NCBI RefSeq assembly: GCF_035046485.1
Contig: NC_085138.1
Coordinates: forward strand, 31,459,047 to 31,523,046
Source: Aedes albopictus
Lineage: Eukaryota > Arthropoda > Insecta > Diptera > Culicidae
Direction of reading: 5' to 3'
Length of the DNA stretch: 64,000 bases
This document shows positions 55,028 through 64,000 of this stretch, in pieces. Under the pieces are notes generated by a model. It worked only from the letters and a program-made list of their open reading frames with translations, had not been told where the DNA came from and ran no database searches. Position 1 is the first letter of the stretch. Each line of letters starts with the position of its first letter. The translations under genes were made by a program, and so were the position numbers.

Positions 55028-55808
55028 TAGTATGGGACACGCTTATATGGAAAAAATAAATCCTTGCTCCAATGAACTTTTTAGATCCCATTTAGGTCCC
55101 ATATAAACTGTACAAAATTTCAGCGCAATCGGTGAAACTATAACTTAGCGCAAGCGGTTCAAAGTTTGCATAGGATTTACTATGGGAAAAGTTACACTTT
55201 CAAACAAAAAATCCTAGAGGTCACCTTCTGTCTCCTTAATTCAAATCGATCAATGTTTCTTGTAGAAAAATCATTTATGAAACTTTCCTTCGAAGACCGC
55301 AAAACAATTGGATGCTTGTGGAAAAAGTTATTGATTTATTATCAATTAGTGATCCAACGAACGGCTTTTTGTTTTGTTTTATCAGCAGCACTGCTGCTGC
55401 CGTTGTTGCATGGGGTGGCGGGAGGCATCACCACCCCCAGAAACAGCAGCAGCCAAGTGCTGCTTATAAAACAAAACAAAAATCCGTTCGATGGATCACT
55501 AATTGATAATAAATCAATAACTTTTTCCACAAGCATCCAATTGTTTTGCGGTCTTTGAAGGAAAGTTTCATAAATGATTTTTCTACGCGAAGCATTGATC
55601 GATTTGAATTAAGGAGACAAGAGATGATCTCTGGGATTTTTTATCTGAAAGTGTAACTTTTCCCACAGTAAATCCTATGGAAACTTTGAACCGCTTGCGC
55701 TAAATTATAGTTTCACCGATTGCGCTGAAATTTTGCACAGTTCATATGGGACTTAAATGGAATCAAAAAAGTCAACTGGAGCGAGAATTTGATGTTTGTC
55801 CCATACTA
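55028..55808. mobile_element. Foldback MITE (TAG..CTA ends), 8-bp TSD ATGAACAT
   Basis: 781 bp with ends TAGTATGGGACACGC and TTTGTCCCATACTA. The duplication ATGAACAT lies at 55020-55027 and 55809-55816. It is palindromic almost to the centre: the plus frame at 55312-55506 and the minus frame at 55342-55536 begin with nearly the same 25 residues (MLVEKVIDLLSISDP...). The centre is a GC-rich loop around 55410-55430. Confidence 0.92.
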
Positions 55809-55816
55809 ATGAACAT

Positions 55817-56371
55817 ACACTACAGAGAACATATTGTTGCCCTGTTACCCTATTGGATAACAATTTCTAATGACAGTATGACGAGGTTTCATTTATGTTG
55901 TTGGTCCATCAGTCAATCCTGTAATCGTATTTTCTCTGGCAGGTTGCCTTTTGTTCGTAGCATTAGTTGCTTCCATAGCTTGAGTTTTGTCTAGGAATTT
56001 TTTAATCCTAAGGGGGCATTCTGAATCAATTTTTAATGGAAGACGTCTACACTTTGATGTATCTGTTAGGGAAGTCTTCTAGTTCATATCAGTGCCCGAA
56101 ATGGCCTAAATGTAGGCCATCAATAAGAGGCCGATGATATCTCAAGATGCTCTATTGCTGCAGAGCACTCTAAATGCGCATTACACTTAGGGCTTAAGGC
56201 TCAAACATCAAAAGCCCGATAAACGAAACGATGTCTGGTGCCATAAAATGGATTTTTGTTAAACGTATGAAAGTGCGATATTCATCAACATATCACTTGA
56301 GTTTTGGTGAAATGGGTTTTTCGAAGGCACGAGAAAGGCGCCACCACCGCTAGGTGGATTAATTTGGGTTT
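55817..56371. other. No gene seen
   Basis: AT-rich, unique-looking intergenic DNA downstream of the minus-strand gene that follows. Confidence 0.3.
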
Positions 56372-56377
56372 TTTATT
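56372..56377 (-). terminator. Candidate poly(A) signal of the 57332-56461 gene
   Basis: TTTATT on plus (AATAAA on minus), 84 bp past the stop codon. Confidence 0.5.
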
Positions 56378-56460
56378 TTAATATACTTTAGTTTATCTCA
56401 TTATGCGGTAGGAACTGCTGATTTCTATCCTCCCATGAGCTGAGGGAAATAATCCATCCA

Positions 56461-57332
56461 TCAGTTAGTATCCCTTGATACTATCGAAAGATATGTTTGA
56501 TGCTTATAGATGATAGAGATAATTTTGTTGCCTGTTGCAGAAGCCGTCGTGGTCGTAGACGCTGGTGTCGAGGTTGACGTCGTGGAGCTTGATGTGCTGG
56601 GCGATGCAGCTGTCGTCGTTGTTGTGGGATTTGGACTCGCGGTGATCGGATCAGCGGTTGTCTTCGTTGTGAAAACTGAACTCTTTGTGGTGGTAGATGT
56701 TGGTGCAGAGGTTGTTGTCGTTTGAGCTGGAACGCTGTTACATGCATCACCAAATTCGCATGTTGCGCAGTTTTCCATTTCAACATTGTCGCTCCAGCTA
56801 TCGCAGAAATTAGTAGTACTGTAGGTACATCCTTTTTGAACCACTAGAACGTAACTTCCCGTCAGAGCACTTTGATAGTACAAATCTAAGTTATAGCACT
56901 TGAATGTTGAGCTTGGCGCCGCGGTCCATAAACTTAGGTTTATATGACCCAGACCTCGATGATGGTTATTCACTAAGTCAGCGTTACACTCTTGTGCTAC
57001 CGGTTGATTATTACAGGATTGACGATCCTGACAGATCGTGCACTGTAGAGCGTTGGTAGCTGGAAAATCGTTACAGTTTTATCTCTTTCCACATTTCCCA
57101 TAAATCATTCGTTTTCTTTACTCATTTTTTTTTAACAAACGCGGGACAATTCGTAGCCGTTAATTTGTCCCCCTTTTAACAAAAACTGACAAGGAAAACA
57201 AAGGACTTATCAATATCTGAGAAAGACCACCTGATAACCAGATAGAAAACTGTCTGGGTGATCGAGAGGACCCGAAGGCTACTTACCGTGAATCAGGACG
57301 ATCGAAAGCAAAACTTGACGTTGGAAGGCCAT
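56461..57332 (-). CDS. Secreted Ly6/three-finger-like protein with mucin-type Thr/Ser tail (214 aa)
   Basis: Exon 1 is 57332-57287 (ATG, 15 codons plus one base) with donor CACG/GTAAGT. Exon 2 is 57059-56461 with acceptor TTTCCAG/CT. The phase-1 join gives MAFQRQVLLSIVLIHATNA, a clear signal peptide, then mature LQCTICQDRQSC. Cys spacing continues through FKCYNLD, QKGCTY, NFCDSW and ends ENCATCEFGDACNS, matching the terminal C-x-x-C-x(4)-C-N signature of Ly6/uPAR domains (about residues 20-120). Residues about 125-190 are Thr/Ser/Ala-rich (TTTTSAPTSTTT), a likely O-glycosylated stalk. The C-terminus is not strongly hydrophobic, so a GPI anchor is doubtful. The long frame starting at 56973 uses GTG and is only the internal part of exon 2. 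Function unknown: secreted or surface, possibly epithelial or peritrophic. Confidence 0.85.
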
Positions 57333-57436
57333 GATGGTCGCCGTTACTAACAGTTTTCTGCCAGACGAATGGATTCGAGCTGACCGTGTAACTGGTGCGT
57401 TGAATGCCAAATGGAAGGGTGAAAGCTTACGCGTGC

Positions 57437-57465
57437 ACTGATAGGAACCGAGTTTCGTTTTTATC
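57437..57465 (-). promoter_or_regulatory. TATA-like box and initiator for the 57332-56461 gene
   Basis: On minus, GATAAAAA (57465-57458) precedes an arthropod-type initiator TCAGT (57441-57437) by about 26 bp, a normal core spacing. It predicts a 5' UTR of about 107 nt to the ATG. Confidence 0.6.
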
Positions 57466-57714
57466 ACGAGTTAAGTAAATAGTTAACTCGAGATAGAACC
57501 GAAGATCGGATCTTTGTGGATACTTGAACTGAAGAGGCTATTACTGTGGAAATCAATCAAAACCAACTAAATTGTTCGATGTTAGATTAGAAATTTTGCT
57601 ATGTCATTTGTTTGAAATTTGCCTGTTTGAACAAAAAGATATAAAGTTAGAATCTAAAACAGTGTTGCACCATTGTGGCACATATTTATCGTAACTGTGG
57701 ATTCAGACAGGTGA
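57466..57714. other. Upstream of the secreted-protein gene, no motif resolved
   Basis: AT-rich with TTAACTCGAGATAGAACC near 57482; it may hold proximal regulatory sites, but none is identified. Confidence 0.3.
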
Positions 57715-58893
57715 TCACTTACCTTACCGGTCAGACTAAGGACTGAGTGGCCTCTGCTGTACACAGTAGCCGTCTCCATTCTACTCGGTCCATGGCTGTT
57801 GTTTCCACCTGATCGACCCACCTAGCTCGCTGCGCACTACGTCTTCTTGTACCGGTCGGAAGACTCTCGAGAACCATTTTAGTCGGGTTGCTATCCGACA
57901 TCCTGATGACGCAACCCACCCACCGTAGCCTCCCGATTTTCGCGGTATGGACGATGATTGGTTCTCTCAGCAGCTGATGCAGCTCGTGGTTCATTCGCCT
58001 TCTCTAAGTCCCGTCTTCCATCTACACTCCGCCGTAGATGGTACGCAACACCCTCCGCTCCGCGCGTTGGCCCTCTGCACGCAGGGTCCATACTTCATGC
58101 CCATAGAGGACTACCGGTCTAACCAGCGTTTTGTAGATAGTATATGTCGTGTGACGGCGAACCTTGTTCGATCGTGGAGTTCTGCGGAGCACAAAGTAAG
58201 CTCGATTTCCTGCCACAATGCGTCTCTGAATGTCTCTGCTGGTGTTGTTATCGGCGGTCACTAGTAAGCCCAAGTACACGAATTATTCAACCGCGCGATA
58301 CACCCTTACTTTGTCTTCGACACATTTTTGACTAATCCGATTCGCCTGGCTTTAATCTTTAGTCGGATGTACGTTTCCGCCATGGTCCCAAATTTGCGAG
58401 CTATAATATCTACATCATCAGTGAAACCAAGCAGCTGAACGGACTTCGTGAAAATCGTTCCACTCGTGTTTATCCCCGCTCTTCTTATTACACCTTCTAA
58501 AGCAATGTTGAACAGCAAGCACGAAAGACCTTCACCTTGCCGTAACCCTCTGCGAGATTCGAAGAAACTCGAGAGTGTCCCTGATACTCGAACTACGCAC
58601 ATCACTCGATCCATCGTCGCCTTGATCAACCGTATCAGTTTATCCGGGAATCCGTATTCGTGCATAATCTGCCATTGCTGTTCTCGATCGATTGTATCAT
58701 ACGCCGATTTGTAATCGATGAACAAGTGATGTGTGGGCACGTTGTATTCGCGGCATTTCTGCAACACCTGGCAGATGGCGAACATCTGGTCCGTTGTAGC
58801 GCGTTCACCCATAAATCCAGCCTGATATTGCCCCACGAACTCTCTTGCAATCGGTAATAGACAGCGGCATAAAATTTGAGAGAGTATCTTGTA

Positions 58894-59107
58894 CACCCTT
58901 AAACGAAAGTTCACAGCGAATGAGTAACTTGCTAAAAGACAAAGGATTTTTCACTCAGATTTGCTTACGACTGGATCAGCACAAAAAATGTGCTGATCCG
59001 GTGTTACACAAATTTGCGTAAAGTTTCACACAATGCATGAAATCTTTTGTCTTTTCGATCGCTGCGTGAAAGTTACTCTTTGCTCCGTGTACATCGATCT
59101 TTCCGTG
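58894..59107. mobile_element. MITE in the RT domain of the LINE, TA TSD
   Basis: 214 bp. Left CACCCTTAAACG and AGCGAATGAGTAACTT; right AAGTTACTCTTTGCTCC and TTTCCGTG, inverted. TA lies at 58892-58893 and 59108-59109. Removal joins ITLLSAAY to KILSQIL-type sequence, as expected for an intact RTE RT domain. Confidence 0.82.
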
Positions 59108-59953
59108 TAGGCAGCGCTCAGTAGTGTGATCGCGCGGTGGTTCCCGCAATCCAACTTGTCGCCCTTTTTGTAGATGGGACACACGATACCTTCCATCCAT
59201 TCCTCCGGTAATACTTCCTCCTCCCAAATCTTGGTAATGACCCAGTGTAGTGCTCTCACCAGTGCTTCTCCACCGTATTTTAGAAGCTCGCTTGGTAGTT
59301 GATCTGCTCCAGCGGCTTTGTTGTTTTTCAACCGGCCAACCTCCTCCTCAATCTCTTGAAGGTTAGGGGCCGGAAGTCTTTCGTCCTGTGCACATACTCC
59401 TAGATCTGTTACCGCTCCACCTTCGGTACTTGCAACGTCGCCATTGAGGTGCTCATCGTAATGCTGCCGCCACCTGTCGCTCGCTCGTGATTATCTCGGC
59501 ACATGTCGGCTTGTGGCACAAAGCCTCTGCGCGAGCGGTTCAGCTTCTCGTAAAACTTTCGTGTGTCCTAAGCGCGGTACAGCTCTTCCATCGCTTCGGG
59601 ATCTCGTTCTTCATGCTGGCGCTTCTTCATCCGGAAGACTGAGTTCTGCCTGTTCCGCGCCTGTTCCACGCCTGTTTGTAACGTGCCTCATTCGCTCTCG
59701 TACGGTGTTGCAGCATTCTCGCCCATGCTGCATTCTTCTCGTTTTTCAACTGTTCACATTCGCCGTCGTACCAGTCGTTTCTGTGATTCGGAGTCGCGAA
59801 GCCTAGTGCTGTAGCCGAGGTACTACCTATGGCGGATCGGATGTCCCTCCAGCCATCTTCAAGTGTAGCTGCGCCAAGCTGCTCTTCCGTTGGTAGGGCC
59901 ACTGCTAACTGCTGCGCGTAGTCTTGAGCCACTTCTACGTTACGAAGTTGCTC

Positions 59954-60131
59954 CCCAAGTAACACACATGTCACCGAAGAGTCACGGCGGCGCAGGTTTT
60001 TGTTGCGCAGAAGTCACTGTGACTTACTTCTAACAAATAAACACATACTTGCTAGAAGTAAGTCACAGTGACTTCTGTGCAACAAAAACCTGCGCCGCCG
60101 TGACTCTTCGGTGACAAGTGTGTTACTTGGG
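59954..60131. mobile_element. CCCAAG-family foldback MITE, copy 3 (TSD TC), near-perfect palindrome
   Basis: 178 bp with ends CCCAAGTAACACACATGTCA and TGACAAGTGTGTTACTTGGG. The arms pair almost perfectly for about 79 bp (GAGTCACGGCGGCGCAGGTT / AACCTGCGCCGCCGTGACTC) around a short loop. TC lies at 59952-59953 and 60132-60133. Removal with one TC restores the LINE reading PRLNI-EQLRNVEVA. Confidence 0.92.
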
Positions 60132-60196
60132 TCGATGTTGAGCCGCGGCGTTCGACTTCGACGCGTGGTGATAACGGTCGAATGTTCTGAGCGCAT

Positions 60197-60470
60197 GCAT
60201 ACAGTGACTAAGTATTGCCCGTTGTGAAGATTTATAGATTCCGACGCAAATAAATGATTAGGCTCATTTTCAGCGTAGGTGCGTTATAAATGTTTTTTTA
60301 CAATACAAAACTATCACCAAATGTGTACCTAACAACACAGCGTAAAATATTCACCAGGACGGGGTCTGGTTTTATATCTATGGGCCCACGCAAGAAAAAT
60401 CCACGCAACTATTTTTCGCGCAGGAGTCTAAACAGGTGGAATCTCCGCAATAGTGATCCGAATCTATTTT
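60197..60470. mobile_element. Unresolved insertion inside the LINE
   Basis: About 270 bp separate the endonuclease catalytic KIDSDHY from the linker frame beginning SEHSTVITTRRSR. Related RTE elements run directly between these, so extra DNA is present. Ends show weak inversion (ACAGTGACTAAGTATTGC versus GCAATAGTGATCC); no clear duplication. Confidence 0.45.
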
Positions 60471-61619
60471 CGCACTGCGGTATGTGCGGACGTTGATTAT
60501 ATCTGAGAAGAATTTACCGTCGATTAGAACGTGGTCGATTTGGTTTTCTATTTGATGGTCGGGTGATCTCCAGGTGTCTTTGTGGATATCTTTGCGGGGG
60601 AAGAAGGTGCTTTGGACTACCATACCACGGCAGGCTGCAAAGTTTACGCATCGCTGGCCGTTATCATTCGATACGGCGTGCAGGCTGTTTCGCCCGATTA
60701 CCGGTCTGTACATTTCCTCCCTCCCTACCTGCGCGTTCATGTCGTCGACAACGATTTTCACGTCACGCGGCGTGCAACCATCGTATGTTTGCTCTAACTG
60801 CGCGTAGAACGCTTCTTTCTCGTCATCGGGTCTCCCTTCGTGTGGGCAGTGGACGTTGACGATGCTGTAGTTGAAGAAACGGTCCTTAACTCTCAACACG
60901 CATATCCTTGCGTTGATCGGCTCCCACCCGATCACACGTTGTTGCATCTTGCCCAACACTATAAATCCTGTTCCCAGTTCATTGGTGGTGCCACAGCTTT
61001 GGTAGAAGGTAGCCGCTCGATGCCCGCTTTTCCACACTTTCTGTCCAGTCCAACAAAGTTCCTGCAACGCCACGATGTCGAAGTTGCGGGGATGTAGTTC
61101 GTCGTAGATTATCCTGTCACATCCTGCGAAACCTAGTGACTTGCAATTCCATGTTCCAAGTTTCCAATCGTAGTCCTTATTTCGTCGCGTGGGTCTTTGC
61201 CGATTGTATCGAGTCGTATGTATTTTCTCCTATGTTATTCGCAATGGGGATTTTCACGGGTGGCTTATTGGGCCTACGCCAACACTCCTGTCTCGCCGGA
61301 GGGCCATCGTGCCAGTTCTGTTTAACGTCCCAACCATCACTGGGACGACCACGCTGATGGGGCTACCACCTTGGATCTAGCTGGGCGTGGTGCAGCGTTT
61401 CTTACTCAGCCGCTGGATGCCAGAACAGACGCTGTTTGAGCCTCGGGTCGTACCTCCTCAATCTAGCTGAAGCCAGAAGGACAACAGTGTCCAGGCTGCA
61501 CTACCAGCTAAGTACACATCTCTTAGCTGGCGGTCTTTGTCATCGCTTGACCCGTGGAAGCATGAGGTAGGAACTTGTGAGGACCAGAGCTATGTTGGAC
61601 GCTCTCCTTATCGATTCAC

Positions 61620-61722
61620 CGTTTTGCAGCGTAAATATGTTTTCGGTAAATGGTACATTCCGTTAAATGGTTTTACGGTAAATGGCATTCCGGGTAATGG
61701 TTTTCCGGGTAATGGTATAGAA
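61620..61722 (+). repeat. 15-bp tandem array, CCGGGTAATGGTTTT
   Basis: Six or seven units of (C)GGTAAATGG / CCGGGTAATGG separated by short T-rich spacers at 15-bp period. The layout resembles the 15-bp arms at 27904-28341 but with a different sequence. Confidence 0.7.
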
Positions 61723-62723
61723 TCCGCTAAAACATTTTCTCTTATAAGCAATTCTTAGTTAAGTCAAACGATTTTCCAAACTCATTATATAAGTCATGAA
61801 TGCTTATAAAATTTTGTATTCGGTTCCTGGAATCCGAAAATATTACTGCTTAATCGGATAATTATACCTTTTACTGTAATCTTTCTACCTTCATGAAGAC
61901 TAGCACGATCTTTCTCAAATTTGGACCATTAATAGACAACTTACAGTGGAAATTTGAGAATTGTTATGTTTTTTTTCAAAAAGTTACAGTTCAGCAGTTT
62001 TCGAAAAGTGAAAATTTTACCTATCCCGATCATTTTGTCTATCCCCTGCATAACATTATCAAATATATGTGCAATACTGAATCAAATATATGATGCAATA
62101 CACATTCTTGTTGCTGCTTGATTTCTCCGTTTATTTTTTATAGATTGCAAACTGATTCAAATGTAATGCAGTACAGTTCCATTTATTTCAATATACACTA
62201 GCATTAAACGCAGGCCATACACGATCAATCTTTGGGGGGTGGAGCATTTTTTGGCGAATTTCTGTTCATAGGCTAAAAGACAAAAACAATTAGTACTTAC
62301 GTTGGTATCCTAAGCCTAATTCTCATTGAAACCAGGCAGCCAGTTACATAATGTCTTGGATTTCCTATTTTTCATGCATATTCGCTAGGATATGATAAAA
62401 AGAAGGAAAACTTTGGTTGGTTTTAATTGATGGACCTCTCCCTTGTCAAGGAGATGACAAAGGGACACAAACAATATCTAATAGCTGCGGTCAATGCTCA
62501 CCTAAATATTCTAATGTTTCGAAAAGCTTAAGCTTTTAGCTGTCTAATGGTGAGTTCTGATTTGAAATCGATGATTGCGAACAAAGCAAAAATCGCGATT
62601 CAATAATAAAATACTAAATAGCGTCTTTATGTAAATTATTTAGTATGTAAATAAAATACTAAATAGCGTCAAATGTAAATATTCTAGTGAAGGCTCGACT
62701 GTATTGTTTCAACTTTCATTAAA
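61723..62723. other. AT-rich, no gene
   Basis: No coding sequence recognised. A small direct duplication of AAATACTAAATAGCGTC occurs near 62607 and 62654. Possibly intronic to the gene at 63007-63459, whose next exon should lie at lower coordinates. Confidence 0.35.
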
Positions 62724-62964
62724 AACGGCTACGCAGTCTTGAAGTTAGCAAACGATGTTTATTACTTGCTCCACGTTTCGACACGGGGTTAGTGTCTTCT
62801 TCAGGGGGAAACAAATTTGGTCGTTTTTGATCTTGTGTTTCGTCTAACTGTAACTGTCCTGTCATTCGTTTGTTGATACATGACTTATTTAGCATGCTAT
62901 AACTTTCAACGGACATTTGGTAAGTAATGAACATCATTTGCTAATTTCAAGACTGCGTAGCCGT
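62724..62964. mobile_element. MITE with ACGGCTACGCAGTCTTGAA ends
   Basis: 241 bp. Left ACGGCTACGCAGTCTTGAAG and right TTTCAAGACTGCGTAGCCGT pair, continuing into GTTAGCAAAC / ATTTGCTAAT. TTAA-like flanks are present (CATTAAAA, TTTAATG) but not an exact duplication. It lies just downstream of a splice donor on minus, so it is probably intronic. Confidence 0.75.
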
Positions 62965-63006
62965 GTTTAATGATAAATTATTCTTATATGCTTTGCGAGA
63001 ACTTAC

Positions 63007-63459
63007 AGTTTCAAAATTGTCCTGGTACACTTGCATCAATTTTTTGTACGCATCTTCCTGCGGGTCCACTGTGTAGTACAGTGTTCCAGCTGCATGTGGA
63101 ATCGGTTTAAGTTTGAGCACTTCTATGGTATAGGTTTGTATGACATTCTCATATTTGTATTCCGTGCTCCTTTCTAGAGTACTTTGTTGAACTGGATTCG
63201 CCGTTGTTGATGGAATTATTGTAGGTTTCTCTGTCACTGTTATAGCTGTTAACTCAGCAAGAGGATCAATTTTATTGCCTGCAAAAAAAGGATGATACAT
63301 CTGTACATAACATCAATGAAATTTACCAAATGCACCTAAGTCATCGTAATCGTCTAGAGGTCTTCCCAAAGATGGTTGGGAATCCATCTCTAATGGTTTT
63401 CCGTGTGAACAATGAAAGAAGTGGATGAAAACTAAAGTAGATTGCACACGGTTGAGTTT
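63007..63459 (-). CDS. Two internal exons of an unidentified, probably secreted protein (partial)
   Basis: Exon A is 63459-63327 (acceptor TTATTCAG/AA, donor TTTG/GTAAAT), then a 48-bp intron, then exon B 63278-63007 (acceptor TTTTGCAG/GC, donor AACT/GTAAGT). The phase-1 join gives DDLGAF-G-NKIDPLAE and the frame stays open throughout. Exon A starts KLNRVQSTLVFIHFFHCSHG, which looks like most of a signal peptide, then PLEMDSQPSLGRPLDDYDD. Exon B has a Thr/Pro-rich part and a more structured part (TYTIEVLKLKPIPHAAGTLY, AYKKLMQVYQDNF). The frame runs upstream only to a GTG, so the ATG is in another exon, not found. Family not recognised. Confidence 0.6.
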
Positions 63460-64000
63460 CTGAATAACGAAATGTGGGATTCCCCAGATCGCACACAACA
63501 CTCCTTATCTTCTTTTAGTAGTTCTTTCAAATAGAAACAAACCCTGCTCTGCTTATGTTAAGTGTTATATGGACATTTTGAATAGGGTTCGATTTTGGCA
63601 TTATCCTGTATTATATGGTTTTACCGATGTGCTAAGGAAGATCACAATTGTGCATATTCAATTAAAATGTAAACCGTAGTGTGGCCAGCAATAATCACAT
63701 AAGTTGGGTAATTCGTCAATGTTGAATGGTTAGTACTGAAATTTTTGTTTGCATTTTTTTCGTGCATAATTCCACTGTAGTTGAAAAAATATCAAGTGAA
63801 CATCTAGATCCACTCTTTTCCTGTATACACATTATATTCCATTTTACTAACTGATATGTCGCCAATTTAGTGGTTTACAGTTCGTTCCCCGAGCAGAGAA
63901 GAATATCAAATTCATAACAACAGCCTGTTTGTTGGAAAATCTTATTTTGTTATGATAAAGTTATTGAGATTCATCCACTATATGACATTTCAATGGGGGT
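63460..64000. other. No feature resolved
   Basis: Should contain, or lead to, the first exon and promoter of the gene at 63007-63459; I could not place them. Confidence 0.3.

Larger units (their letters stand above)
57715..61610 (-). mobile_element. RTE-type non-LTR retrotransposon, nearly full length, inactive
   Basis: Read on minus from about 61610. Leader, then apurinic-type endonuclease from about 61140: HPRNFDIVALQELCWTGQ, FNYSIVNVHCPHEG, KIVVDDMNAQVGREEMYRP, QIDHVLIDGKF and the catalytic KIDSDHY near 60450. Linker 60196-59627 (RNDWYDGECEQLKNEKNAAW). RT 59331-58306: KNNKAAGADQLPSELLK, GIVCPIYKKGDKLDCGNHR, TDQMFAICQVLQ, HHLFIDYKSAYD, RRGLRQGEGLSCLLFNIALE and the catalytic box as LGFTDDVDI (usual A-D-D altered). 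C-terminal part 58279-57731 (IYKTLVRPVVLYGHEVWTL). 3' end near 57720 with GGTAAGGTAAGTGA. Broken by three insertions and frameshifts; cannot be autonomous. Confidence 0.88.

Noticed and set aside
1..64000. Endogenous viral element
   Set aside because: Such insertions are common in Aedes, so I looked for viral polymerase, nucleoprotein or envelope-like frames; none of the translated frames resembled one.

Overview
The window looks like intergenic and intronic DNA from a large, repeat-swollen insect genome, most likely a culicine (Aedes-like) mosquito. The reasons are short phase-matched introns, tRNA-derived SINEs, RTE-type LINEs, a Jockey/R1/LOA-type reverse transcriptase fragment, many foldback MITEs, and several kilobases of degenerate short-period satellite. 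The species is inferred from these element types and was not checked against any database. I found no prokaryotic genes, CRISPR arrays, rRNA or intact tRNA genes.

Genes are few. (1) A complete three-exon gene on + (29949-32210) encodes a predicted 651-residue, mostly disordered, probably nuclear protein with NPFE[VI] repeats and three C-terminal basic RxSLRR-like motifs. (2) A two-exon gene on - (57332-56461) encodes a secreted Cys-rich Ly6/three-finger-like domain followed by a Thr/Ser mucin-like tail, with a plausible TATA/Inr promoter. (3) Two internal exons of another gene lie on - (63459-63007). (4) A probable first coding exon on - (9593-9338) sits below a GC-rich upstream region. I do not recognise the orthologue of any of them.

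Layout: 1-2.8 kb, a 143-bp tandem repeat holding two MITEs. 3.6-4.6 kb, a TTAA-flanked element with an 8-bp-TSD foldback nested in it. 6.2-9.1 kb, a TA-flanked TIR pair enclosing a 136-bp minisatellite. 9.3-10.6 kb, the exon and its upstream region. 10.8-11.7 kb, two LINE fragments of opposite strand. 13.5-17.2 kb, a 12-bp-period satellite. 18.3-23.8 kb, LINE fragments, a SINE and a second TTAA element. 24.6-28.3 kb, large foldbacks with SINEs in degenerate satellite. 29.9-32.7 kb, the nuclear-protein gene. 32.8-36.1 kb, a cluster of foldbacks and a TRIM-like element with identical 89-bp LTRs. 36.1-41.9 kb, the 12-bp satellite in the opposite orientation. 41.9-44.4 kb, an 'atggtgcat' repeat with about 1.1-kb higher-order structure. 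46.7-49.8 kb, hAT-like and TIR elements, the last carrying satellite. 50.8-53.9 kb, a 3-kb pogo-like foldback with nested insertions. 54.7-55.8 kb, a SINE with a foldback inserted in its own TSD. 57.7-61.6 kb, an RTE-type LINE broken by MITEs. 62.7-64 kb, a MITE and the third gene.

The strongest content is the mobile DNA. Many insertions can be dated relative to one another and checked inside the window, because target-site duplications are intact, because one empty site is present as a paralogous copy, and because removing two MITEs restores the reading frame of the LINE.
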